Origin: Acanthopleura granulata
Taxonomy: Eukaryota > Mollusca > Polyplacophora > Chitonida > Chitonidae
Assembly (NCBI GenBank): GCA_016165875.1
Contig: JABBOT010000004.1
Coordinates: forward strand, 17,485,672 to 17,549,671
DNA: 64,000 bases
Direction: 5' to 3'
The position numbers and the translations under genes were made by a program. Position 1 is the first letter of the stretch. Each line of letters begins with the position of its first letter. Positions 25,101-36,818 of the stretch are shown piece after piece. A model generated the notes under the pieces. It was not told the DNA's origin and ran no database searches. It worked only from the letters and a program-made list of their open reading frames with translations.

Positions 25101-28100
25101 AAAGATCTGCTGTTTCAGGTGAGCAAAGCTTTGATTCCTTGATTTGATTTTAATCCCATGCTTTCCAATTATTTGAAAATGGTCAGGTTTATGGGTGGAG
25201 AAAATGGAATAAGCACGGACTTTAGCAGATATCAGACAGATCCTGACTTAAAGCCATAGTTGAAGTAATGAGATCTTGATTATAGCCGGCAGTTTCATTG
25301 GAAAAGAAAGCTAGCCATTTAACCATCTGAGTGAGGATGCCTGATTAATAATTTCGTCTATTGAAGTATTAATGAATGAATCATGTAACAAAGTTACTCC
25401 AGTGTGTATTCCAGTATATTTATGTGCAAAAGAGATAAATAGGATGTGGTATGATACAATACTAATGATGAGTTGCACATTCTGTGTAGTCAGCACATGT
25501 GGTCCTGGACTCTGACAGCTGAAGGCCTGACTGAATGTTGTGTGTATACCACACCAGGTGAACAGGGGCCATCTGAAGTGTCACACATTTTGTATCTTTG
25601 AATCTTTGAAGATGTTCATTGCCATAAGGTAAAGGTGAAACAAAAAAAACCCAGGGGCTATATGATAAACGCGATTGTTACGATACATGGAAGTTATGAT
25701 AAGTTTATGTTATAAGTGAATGTTATATTAAAGCAATAATTTAGAATATTCATTAATAACTGATCGTAAATATATTTAAATGTCTTAATATATAGCAGTT
25801 TGAATTTGTCACACAGGAGCCAAATGCAAACAGTGTAGCATGGAATACTCACTGTGAAGACATGCTGTGTTTCTCTGGCAACGGAATTCTAAATATCAAG
25901 GCCAGCAATTTTCCGGTGCACCAGCAGAAGTTACAGGTAGGTTAATTAGGCTGAAACATTTCAGAATGCCCTGAGCATTTTGAAACCCACAACTTGTTGT
26001 GCTGAAAAATTATATGAAATGTATTAAAAAATAAACTTGAATATAAATACATTCTCTAAATGAAAATTTTAGTTATTATATTCAGATGGTTATATAGGTG
26101 TTTGATGGGCTGATGGGTGCCATACTGCTTTAATCTAAGTGTGTGGTGCTATGAAAAAAGATGTTGCATGTTCTTGTTTAATAGGCTTTTCATTGACATA
26201 AAGAGTGTTGCTTTTGCAGGGCTTCGTGGTGGGATTTAGTGGCTCCAAAATATTCTGTTTGCATGTGTATGCCATGTCATCCGTTGAAGTTCCGCAGTCT
26301 GCTTCAATGTACCAGTACCTGGAGAAAAAGCTCTTCAAGTAAGCATTAGACTTTGTTTAATTACTTTGTGTCTATGTCGAATTAGTTAAACAGTAAGCTT
26401 TGTGTGCACTTGTGTGAAGTATGTTTTTAGATAGAGGTTCAATCTACCAAAAAATATCAATTTTGGGATGACCATTAAATATGTAATATTACATATGTTG
26501 ATTGTAGAGAGGCTTATAATGTGGCCTGCCTAGGTGTGACAGATGGAGACTGGGAAGCCTTAGCTCATGATGCATTAGAGGGACTGGACTTTGTCACTGC
26601 AAAGAAGGCTTTCATTCGCATCAGAGACCTTAGATATCTTGAGCTCATTCACTCCATTGAGGTAAGCACTGTCCTGAACAGTTAAATTGATTTAAACCTA
26701 CATTGAGAATATGTTTTTATGTATCATAAAGGATAAACTTCTGTTTTTGAAATTCATCCATCTGTAACCCTATATTATCCATTATTTTGATGTTGTAAAA
26801 TTTAGTCAGTGTTTGTCAACCTATTCAGTGTTGATGTCTAACCCATATCGTTTCAAGAATGTGAATGGAAACATCAACTGTCTTCGTCCGGCACAGGTTA
26901 ATGTCTGCAATACTTACTGTATATGGATGATTAGAATATCCAGCATTGATCAAATCAGTTGAGGAGTTTAGCATGAACATTGTCTGTTTACAGGAGAGAA
27001 GAAAGAGAGGAGAAAACGACAATATGGTTTTCCTGGCTGATGTATATGCTTACCAAGGAAAGTTCCAAGAGGCAGCCAAACTCTATAAGAGAGCCGGACA
27101 GGAGCAGAAGGCCCTCAATATGTACACAGATCTACGCATGTTTGACTATGCGAAGGTAAAGTGCAGGAGAGGCTCAGCAATGTGGCAAATGGCTTTATCC
27201 ATCCTCTTAGCGTGCCTGCTGAAAGAAGCAGTAGGTCAATATAGAATATAGGTGGGTAGTCATCTGCATATATTATAACAGTATTCGAAGTTTTTAATAT
27301 ACTTGTATTTTTCCCCTATCAAGGAATTTATCTAATACCCTTCAGTCACAGATGAGTGACTGTATATCAGACACATTAGATGGTCATTTTCTTTATATGC
27401 TTTTATCACAGGTAATTTTTTTTCATCTTGGTTTAATTGTTTGTGTTATAAAATGATACATCAGCAGTGGTACATGTATATGCAGTGTGTTTACTAATGA
27501 TGAGTTGCACATTCTGTGTAGTCAGCACATGTGGTGTTCGACTGTCACAGCTGAAAGCCTGACTGAAGGTTCTCTGTAGACCACACCAAGTGCACAGGGG
27601 CCATCTGAAGTATTACACATTGCACAGCAATCTAGCTGATGTGTTTTAGTTTTCAGTTTAGCCTTTAAAGTAAATGGCATAGTTTTCATTTATATCATAG
27701 TGACGTAAATTCTGTCATGCTCGTGTTAAGCTTGTGTTGGAAGGGCAGTCCGGTACTTGTGTAAACTGCAGAGTAAGCTCAGAAAATTGATCCTTTGCAT
27801 CCATACGTCTGAAATAAAGCAAGAAACTAAATTTGGCAAAAATGTAATGTAGTCTGCACTGAGCAATACCTTTCTAAGAATGTATGTAGTGTATATTGCA
27901 AATATATTGGAGAAATAAATTTACCTGAAAATGAATATTTCATCTGTAGGAGTTTGTTGGCTCGGGTGATCCTTTGGATAAGAAGATGTTAATCTCAAAG
28001 CAAGCAGACTGGGCAAAGAGCAGTAATGAGCCAAAGGCTGCAGCAGAGATGTACATATCAGCAGGGGAGTACATGAAGGCCATTGACATCATAGGTGACC

Positions 28101-31100
28101 ATGGATGGGCAGACATGTGAGTCCTGTGCAGTGTGATGTGAAACTATTACCGTGTTTCTTCAAAGTTTTAACATGTTTTCATGATGTTTACGGAATGTTT
28201 GTGTATTCAGACATCCTCAGATGGAATTGTTCTGTGCAGAGTGATGTACATTATAATGTACATTTTATGAAATGCTAAAATTTTCCAAACCTATGTAGTT
28301 TTGTGTCCAAACACAAATTAAAATGGTACATTAATGGCAGTGAAAGCTGTTCTCTCATATGCAAATAGATTGAGAAATCAGGGTAGCCAGAATTTGACAG
28401 TCATGAAAGTGTAACTTTATGGATCATGAAAATGAATTTAATTTAAAGCTGAACTGTCTTGATTCATGAACTCCGAGAACCTCAGAAACTTACAAGTTAC
28501 TAGCATATGCATAATGTTCTCAAAATGTGTCAAATTCATGATATATGGAGATGCAAAAGAGAACAGAATTACACTGTGGATGTTTATAAATGAAATAACT
28601 AATTTAATTTAGATATACCTATGTACTGAGAGGGCTTCAGGGAAGAGCAAATTGTATTTGACTGAATATAACTGAGTAAATAAAGTTATTATTACAATTC
28701 AGCAGAGACCTAACCTTTATTGAAGTTTCATGTCTTTACCTATGTCATCGCCATGTGACAATGTTCTCTGACAATAGGTTGATTGATGTTGCCCGCCGGC
28801 TGGATAAGGCTGACCGAGAGTCTCTAACAAAGTGTGCAAATTACCTGAAAAACCTTGAGCAGTATGGTTATGCAGCTGAAGTGTATAACAAGATGGGAGA
28901 CATAAAGGCTCTAATACAGCTCCATGTGGAAGCCAGGCATTGGGATGATGTATGTATTTTATATCTGTAGTTTTTCTGAAATAACCTGAAAAATATTTGG
29001 GAATGTTTTGGGGTAGAATGCTACTGCATTGATAACTAAACAAATTCCACAAACAGAAGCATCCATTACATTGAAATCACTTGAATGAATGAATGAATAT
29101 GGCACCAATCGATATCTCAGCCTAGTTCTCAAAATATTACCATCTTTTTGGGACAAACTGCGAAAATTTTGATTTGATGTATAATTTGGCGATGTCTGCA
29201 TAAGCAAAATGAAAAAGTGGCACTAAACATGCCTACGCTTCATATGAATGGTAGGGTGCTCCTCCATGACTGGGTGAACAAATTTGGCACCTGGCACATC
29301 GTTTCCTCCAAAGGAATAATAGTTTTTTAAAAACTTCGACTAGAATGTAATACAACTCTGATTGGTGCTATACATGTAGTGATAAGAGATAACAGAATCT
29401 GTGTAATATATAGGATATCGATCATTCCTGAGACTTTGCCATTCTTATTCGTTCTCATTTGGCTTTATTATCACAAGATAGGCAGACTAGTGGTTTACCC
29501 AGCGACAGTATATTAGGACTGGATAAGCTGTTGTATGTGGGTGTTTCTGGACAGCTCTTGAAACTTTTAATTTCGAAATCATTAATGCCATTCACATCAG
29601 CACCATTTGTACGTGTGGGTTGTTATTGTAACATTTAAGATTCCATAAAGGTGTTTGCTCATCTGTTTGACAGTGAAGCTGCTTTAAATCGACTACCAAG
29701 TCACTAGCAATTGGTTGTTCTTGTTGTTTGCTTTTCAGGCCTTCACACTGGTAGAGAAGCATACCGAGTACAAAAACGATGTGTACATCCCATATGCTCA
29801 GTGGTTGGCAGAAAATGATCGTTTTGAAGAGGCCCAACAAGGTAAGCCAGCCATCTCTGAAAGATCTTCTGATTGTTTCTTCATGCACAAAACCGTAATG
29901 AGGTAAATGAATGTTTCACATGTACAGAAGAGTGATTCCATTAAAGCTGTTCTGACTAGTATATATTTCGAATAATTTGAATGAAGTCATTTTGAATGAT
30001 TTATACATACGAGTTAAGCTTGATATTAGCCATTCACTCACTCACTGAATAGAAACAAAGGTGAGATTGGCTTGAAAATACCATATTAATTTGTGGACTT
30101 CAGCCTTTAAGAGGAATTCTCAGTATTTTCCAGTACTGCATCATGAAAAAAATTGAATAATATGTTTCATTGATGAAAGGCTACTTTGAATTAAATGCAT
30201 CTTGAGAATCACGAGAAAAGAAGAATGTTTTGTGTTTATCTGTATTCAGCATTCCATAAGGCTGGTCTCCAGGCAGAGGCTGTTAAGGTGCTGGAACAGC
30301 TGACACACAATGCTGTGATGGAAAGTCGCTTCAGTGATGCAGGCTACTACTTCTGGAAGCTTTCCATGCAGTGCTTGGACATTGCTGCTCGTGAGTGTGT
30401 TACATTTGGATGTTCTGGTGTTTAGCCACATGCCTATATATCTGATACAAGGATAATTGGCATGCTTGTAGCCGTCGTACAAGTGAAATATTACGGAGTA
30501 TATGTTAACATATCAGTGAAATAATTAAATCTATCATTGGCACAGTGAGGGTGATAAGCAGATTTGAGAGAGATTAATAATCTTTAATAACAAGCTAATC
30601 CACATCTAACTGCTCAATTACATCTCACTTAACATGACGAGGGGTTTCAGAAATTTTGGGTATTATATGTTTTATTATTTATTATGTTAACAAGACATTT
30701 AAGTAAAACTATAGGTAATAGTGTCTAGTTCATCAGACTGATCTAAGGTGAAGTGTATGTAGTGAGATTGATCACTCCTCTCAAATCTGACTCCTTGTGA
30801 TAACAAAACGTCATGCCCAACCACTTTTAATGACCCACAAGCAGCAAGTGGATTTTTGTCATTTACCAATGCCTTGCTGTTGTCTAATTAAACCTTTCAT
30901 AGATCCCTCACCTCCAGCTTAACTTTACACAAAATACTTTATTGATGTAACATATGCATATAGGTGGTATTACTGGTTTTTGGATGTGTTAGTGTGTTTT
31001 TGATTTTATTTCCATTGGTTAAGTATTTTCATGTTTTTCATCTTTAATTTCATTCTGTTGTTTATTTTTTTCTGAAAGTATATTATATTATATATATGTA

Positions 31101-34100
31101 TTCTGGTGCGTAATTAGTGTACATGTACAACATTGTAATTCACATTCCTTTACACTTGCAGAGGACTCATCAAAGAGAGAAGAGATGTTACATATGTTTG
31201 CAGACTTCCAACGGAAAGCCGAGTTGTATTATGTTTATCATTCCATACAAAGATACACTGTAAGTTTTCCATTTACGAGAGATTCAAGCATTCCTGTTTA
31301 ATATTTTCGAGCATTTTTTTAACTCTGCAAAGCTTGTGTATAGTGCATATGAGGAATGTTGTTCTCTACATATACATTGACTACATTAAGGAATCTTTCC
31401 TTGTTTCATATTTAGTCCAAAAACAGTATATACTCTGTTATTAAAGCCACAAGTGATACATTAGTGCCATTTAATTTCCTTATTGCATAAGAAAAAAATA
31501 ACATTGTTTGATGAGGAGTAAATGTTTACCCAGTTCATCAATTATTTGTACAGTTTTAAAGTGCACCCAAGAACATCATGGCTGGCTTGGCCATATATTG
31601 AGCTAAATAAACAAAATAATTTATGCCAATTTATTTATGCTTCAAAATAAGATACATGTAGTTAAAACATGCATTATATTCCTGTTGTTCAGTGGTAATG
31701 TCTGATGTCATCATGTCTGATGGTGTTTTTTCTGCAGGATGAGCCTTTCACATCGAACCTCCCAGAGGCCCTGTTCAATATGTCCAGATATCTTATTCAT
31801 AGTGATGCCATGGCATTTCAAGCCCCTCATGGAGTGTCCAAAGTGTATCCTTTATATAACATTGCAGTTAGACAAAGTTTCCCTTCAGGTTCTGTCTTTG
31901 ATGCAGAGCATTGCCTTTAGTGCCAAATCCAGTCAAGAAGGTACATTACTCTGCTCTGTAAAGCGGACATGTTGTATTAGATGTATAGTGACATAGAATC
32001 AGCAGAATTTCACTGGAATAATGTGCTCTTTTGAAACCATTTTCTAGTTGACTTAAAAATATACCTGTTAATCTAATGTGAAATTCTCTCCAGACATCTG
32101 GATGACTTGAACCATATCTGATACGAATCAAAAGGCTTGTCTGATAGCCTTGGTACATATACATGTATCAGCTGCAGATGTGCTCTGGCATATTTACTTG
32201 GGTCATTTGTGCAGGATAAAGTAACATTTTTGTCTTTAACCAATCCTTCAGAGCCACGCTGTATGCACTTGCCAAGCAGAGTAAACACCTGGGTGCCTAC
32301 AAGCTGGCCAGGTATGCTTTTGAGAAGATGCAGTCACTAAGGATCCCAGTCAGATTTCAGGAAGCTATTGACCTGGGGAGTATATCTATTCGGTCCAAGC
32401 CTTTTCATGATGGCGAGGTGTGTATGGCAAGATGACGTTTACATTCTGACATCAGAGCACTCTAATGATATATGTACATATTAAACTTTGATCTTAATAT
32501 CAAGCCACAAGCAGATGCCATAATATAGAAACTCAGCAGTCAGTTTTGATCAAATGGAATATATATCGATTATTTCAGATTATTACATAATCATGTGCAC
32601 GTGGTATATTTTCCATTTTATTTACATTGTTAAAACCATATTGTTAAACCATATTACCTGAAGAATAAATACTATCCGCCACTGACCGGTATTTGTTCAT
32701 ATACTTGTCTCTGAAGGACTTGTTACCACTGTGTTATCGCTGCTCTACCACAAACCCACTTCTGAATAACAATGGCAATCAGTGCATCAACTGCAAGCAG
32801 CCGTTTGTGCACTCCTTTGTCTCATTTGGTAAGTAACATACACATGTACATCACACCTGTAATGCTTATTTGACCTCAAGCATCTTTGCCTTTCTCCTTG
32901 GGTTGAAATCTTTTGCTTCTTGATATTTCTTTTTGAAATAATGGACATGCTATATTTATTTATTTATTTGACTGTTTAAAAAATTGTTCACTTCTGTGGC
33001 AACAGCCAGTTTTATGGAGACCGAAGAGCTCAGAGTAAATGACAACTTTTGCAAAACTAATGGGAAACTCTCACATTTGGAATATCTCATATTTTTTAGA
33101 ATGCAAGTGGTCTAACAGACTTATGCCCCCAAGAACAATGAAAACTGGAGAATCTGAAAATTCTCTGCCCTGGAATGAGATTTTTAACCCATGTCTCATG
33201 CAATTTAGTAATCGAAAAGCAAGCTCCATAACATTTGCCAGCCCCTCATAGTCATATTTTAATTTGCTATTGTATCATTTTGTTCACAGAGGTGTTGCCA
33301 TTGGTTGAGTTTGTCTTGGAAGATGGAATCTCTGATGTGGAAGCAGTTCAAATCCTGGATATGTCCATGCCTAAGCCCAAGAAAGAGTTTTCTTCGCCAT
33401 GGCAGGAAACCAAAATGAACAGTATCCTTTATAATTTTGAGCTATTATATGCATGTCAGGACTTTGATTTTGGACTTGCTTATTGGCTGAGATGAGTATG
33501 AGAGACCGGCACTGTCAGAAGAAATAGACCTATTAACGAACACAAATTTTGTTTAATTTGTAAAAAAAACTAATTATAACTGGCTACAGACAAAAATCTA
33601 TCAAGGTATTTTGTCATTTGAACAGATTATTTACCAATTATCAATTTAACTGAAGAGTACATACTCATTTCCTGAACTTGTTGTTAGATTTTCAGTCCTT
33701 GAGAATTGGGGATGAACCAGAAGAATCTGACACTGATGACCAATTCACTGCTAGACTGATGACTTTTGAGGTAAATTCCTATCTGTGAGACTGTCACAGT
33801 TAAACCGGACTTGGCAAATACCAGAGAGATTGAAACGCAAAACATTAATGTAAATTTGATAACAAACATCAGAGTATATATTTAAGAAGAATGAGGCATA
33901 CGTGTGAGAGATTTCATTGCAGAGTTATCTAATCTTGGTTACAGCAAGGTGGATCTGATTTCACCCCGGTTATAGTCAACAGAGCTGTCCTACAGACCAT
34001 GAACAGAGGAGAAGTATACATCTTGAAATGGAATAAACCTTTGAGATACCAGTATTTCAAGTCCCTGCTACCAGATGTGTCCATAACAAAGTGCTCATTC

Positions 34101-34613
34101 TGTAATAAGGTAAGTTCTTGTCTCCAAATCATTGAAAAATTGTGCTTCAAAGCCATGGCAAGGTATTGTCTGTTTAATAACAAATGTTTTCTATCTTTAG
34201 ACCTATTCTGCAATAAATAAACTTCATGCCTACTTAGATGAACTATCACATGAGATTTTATTTTAAAATAATACACGTTCTTGTTAATTTTTATTTTTTT
34301 AAAATAAATTGTTTACTTAACATGTGGTAACATTTCAATGGTATTTTCATTGGTGTATTTAATCACATGAATTTGATTAAGTCATTCTGGAGTGGTTCAG
34401 TGAAGACCTTAACTTTAGGGATAGGGACATTTGTACTGTTGTATGTAATATGTTTGTATTTAATTCAAGTAAACAGCAATTCATCATCAGACATGTTTCC
34501 TGTATATCTTTTGTTGTTTTTTTTTGTTGCAGTTGTTCCATACAGATGATTTTGAGCTGCAGTACTTGCAGAAGGGTTACTGTCCATTCTGTAGGAGTTC
34601 CTGTGAAGATTGA
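16157..34613 (+). CDS. IFT122: Intraflagellar transport protein 122 homologue (IFT-A complex), complete, 28 exons
   Basis: IFT-A subunit for retrograde transport and ciliary membrane-protein entry. Exons: 16157-16215, 17536-17766, 18512-18588, 18773-18906, 19877-19947, 21618-21693, 22118-22309, 22731-22869, 23453-23511, 23886-24029, 24554-24691, 24954-25118, 25817-25936, 26220-26338, 26508-26661, 26994-27155, 27950-28116, 28778-28949, 29739-29841, 30250-30390, 31162-31259, 31738-31844, 32252-32417, 32717-32828, 33290-33421, 33688-33770, 33945-34109, 34533-34613. They sum to 3567 nt: 1188 codons plus TGA, close to vertebrate length. Two N-terminal WD40 propellers ([27 protein letters not shown]-like) are followed by TPR-like helices and four C-terminal CxxC pairs (CYRC, CINC, CSFC, CPFC). 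The ATG was chosen because MRAV matches the family N-terminus. Introns 31845-32251 and 33422-33687 look U12-type. Confidence 0.96.
16361..16419. repeat. Nested inverted repeats just inside IFT122 intron 1
   Basis: An outer 8-bp stem (cgagctat at 16361-16368, atagctcg at 16412-16419) encloses an inner 7-bp stem (atacctc at 16388-16394, gaggtat at 16399-16405) with a 4-base loop. The motif tcgag(c/a)tatt(a/g)ca(g/c)ctgt also occurs twice as a direct repeat (about 16360 and 16421). It does not fold as a convincing tRNA cloverleaf. Function unknown. Confidence 0.5.
25185..25345 (-). mobile_element. Possible degraded SINE-related sequence in an IFT122 intron
   Basis: The string 'caggtttatgggtggagaaa' followed by 'agatcctgacttaaagccatagtt' resembles the bodies of the diverged copies at 842-1060 and 5583-5775. 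No clear tail or head is seen, so this is a weak call. Confidence 0.3.
25461..25590 (+). repeat. Intronic repeat, copy 1 of a pair in IFT122
   Basis: Starts with actaatgatgagttgcacat and ends near gaagtgtcacacatt. The same roughly 130-bp sequence, with scattered substitutions, recurs in the same orientation at 27492-27620. It is non-coding and in the intron between the exons at 25118 and 25817. It could be a dispersed repeat or a local duplication. Confidence 0.9.
27492..27620 (+). repeat. Intronic repeat, copy 2 of a pair in IFT122
   Basis: Second copy of the element at 25461-25590, in the intron between the exons at 27155 and 27950. It shares gttgcacattctgtgtagtc, agcacatgtggt, a Cys-free non-coding middle, and caggggccatctgaagt. 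There are no inverted termini or A-tail, so the element class is unclear. Confidence 0.9.
31845..32251 (+). other. Predicted U12-type (minor spliceosome) intron in IFT122
   Basis: The intron starts GTATCCTTT, the U12 5' splice-site consensus. It has TCTTTAAC (32233-32240), a close match to the TCCTTAAC branch site, about 12 bases before the CAG acceptor. Joining here restores [13 protein letters not shown] in frame (phase 2). A conventional donor two bases upstream does not keep the frame. Confidence 0.85.
33422..33687 (+). other. Second predicted U12-type intron in IFT122
   Basis: The donor is again GTATCCTTT. The branch-site-like TTCCTGAAC (33669-33677) lies about 11 bases before the TTAG acceptor. 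The acceptor lacks the long pyrimidine tract typical of U2 introns. Joining gives [12 protein letters not shown] in frame (phase 1), matching the position of the family sequence before ...SIGDED. Confidence 0.82.
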
Positions 34614-34845
34614 TCATTTCAGTGCAGCAATTATGACACAGTGGTCACTCAGATGAAGTGCACAATTTTTCCATCCGTCCCATTAGCTCATTATGTACAG
34701 TTCGCTGTTGTGGTTGGTGTACATTGCATACCGGTGTGTCAGTGAACACCAGTGAGAGAGAAAAAAAGATTCTTTGTATTTATAATACATGTATCTGGAT
34801 TTTTATGTTCTCTGTGATGCCTTACTTCATGTATGTAAATATGAA

Positions 34846-34980
34846 GGGGCCAGTTTCATGAAGTATTCTTAGGGCTTAGAAGCACACCTAAGTGTACCTT
34901 ATATCTGTAAAACATACAATGACATGGTCGTTAAGGCATACTGTTCAAAGCTTAAGTGTGTTTCATGAAACTCCAGCCTG
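34846..34980. mobile_element. MITE-like element with terminal inverted repeats
   Basis: The left end GGGGCCAGTTTCATGAA and the right end TTTCATGAAACTCCAGCC are imperfect inverted repeats. The interior has further inverted words (cttagggcttag, aagcttaagtgtg). There is no coding capacity. The position, just after the IFT122 stop, suggests it may be transcribed in the 3' UTR. Confidence 0.65.
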
Positions 34981-35861
34981 GTGTATTGTTTGTGGGAAAC
35001 TCTTCTGAGCCGTGTGTGATCATTGAGCTGGTAGAACAGGGCTAATGTGTCTTGTTTTATATGTGTTTGTGTGATCCTATCTTATAAACCATAGTTAACG
35101 TGGTTTAATTGTATATAACGCTGGCTCTCTGGCCAAAAGACCTTGTCGAGCACCTTTCATGAAGTCATGATCAAAGGCATTTGAAAGCCTTGAACTGACT
35201 GTCGTAGGTTATGTAATGCTTTGGACCCATCCTTGTTACAGTTGAGTAATTGTTGAGCATATCGTTAATAATGTTGCAAAAAACGCAGTGATTTGCAAAC
35301 TTTGCAGACCTGTTGTGAAATTGATGCTGTGATTTGTTTTGAGAGTTCCGTCCGGATGTGAATGTGTGAAAGCACCATTTGTGTCTTTATTATTTTATTT
35401 ATGCATCTGTACAGATATTATTTCATGTAATTATTTATTTGCCATAGGAATTATCAAACGTTATTATAATAATGTAGATATTAAGTCTGTATAGGTATGA
35501 CAACATTTTTTTCTATAGGTACTGTTCACTCATCAGTTTGAGTGCATAGCAGAAGCGAATATTGGTGATTGGTCGAGTACTGTGATAAAAGCATTAATGA
35601 ACAATGCATCGATTTAAAGCCACACACCGCATTAAGACTAGAAACTGGATTCGAACATTAAAAGATATAACTCTCCACGACAGATAATTCTAGTCTGTAG
35701 AATCTATGCTCTGTCAACTTGGGATATTACAGTTTTTTCCACCTGTGATGCTGGATTATGTTTAATAGTCATCTGTAAGTCACGGTATCCGGTAGTGTGA
35801 ATACCTAGTAGACGGAAAACTGGGATCTCTGCGTGGCTGGGGAGGGGGTCATAAATCTTAA

Positions 35862-36056
35862 TTTGTGTCTTGGGGCTCCGTGCTTAGCGCTCTAGTGCAG
35901 CATAATGACCCAGTAGCCTCTCACCAATGCCGTCGCTGTGTTCAAGCCCAGTTCACGCAGGCCTCCTTTGGTCGTACGTGGGTAGGTGCTCTAGCAACCT
36001 GCGGATGTTACGGGTTTTCCCGACTTTTTCGCAGGCCTACGACTTCCATCAGATAA
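35862..36056 (+). mobile_element. SINE copy with tRNA-like head (A and B boxes), tail missing
   Basis: Its head shows 'ggctccgtgcttagcgctct' and an A-box-like tagtgcagcataatgaccc. A B-box-like tgttcaagccc follows, then the body ggtcgtacgtgggtagg and caacctgcggatgttacggg. The sequence loses similarity before the tail. It shows that the family is tRNA-derived. Confidence 0.82.
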
Positions 36057-36818
36057 TCCACCCATAAACTATTGACGAATGTCGGTGCTTCTTTCAGGAG
36101 CTGATCACAATAGATGGCTTATTTGTACCTTATGGTTTCCGATGGTCGCACGGAGCTCGTACGACAAAATTAAAATTGGTCAGAATTGATGTACGACAAT
36201 CCAAGAGCGATAAAGTTTGATCGCAGCACGCACTAAAAACACCATCGAATACTGCAACCTTCTTACGATGGCTGACAATATCTTCAGACATGACAAGATT
36301 ACCCACGACTGATCTCACGATCATTCTTATATTTACGACGATTGCCCACGATTCTTTGATCGCAGGTTATTTTAACTAGTCGAAAGTGTATGTGTGACAG
36401 GGGCTTGCACAAATATAACAAATGCACGCAGTTTGTTGAACGCGTCAAATGAGAACTTTTGATCTTTGGCAAGCCTTGTCTTCGGAGATTGGATTTTCTG
36501 ATAAAACAAAGAAGCATTCGGTGAGAACTCTCTACCGAGACAACAAAAACAGGTTTCGAACTTGTGAGCGGTATTTGGCCTAAGTCTTGTGATTTCTTCC
36601 TACAGGGCATGTGTGAGTAAACAAGGACCATAATGACACTTTTTTTTTTGTTTCTTTGTTTTTTTTTTCCGTAAAGCAATCGGTTGAAACACTACGGCGA
36701 TGTTTACTAACAGATTCAAGCATAACAAAGAAACAATATGGATTAAGTTATAATACTTTCGATTATATGTAATACATAAATGAAACTGGAAGAAGCACCC
36801 GTTGAATGGACGTAGCAC

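Larger units (their letters stand above)
34614..36818. other. IFT122 3' region and intergenic DNA
   Basis: It contains the IFT122 3' UTR, whose end is not clear: no good AATAAA was seen, only ATTAAA near 35656. It also holds a MITE-like element at 34846-34980 and a SINE at 35862-36056. Around 36130-36400 the sequence is rich in short inverted 'cgatggtcg/acgatt' words that look repetitive but have no clear boundaries. Nothing coding is recognisable. Confidence 0.5.
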
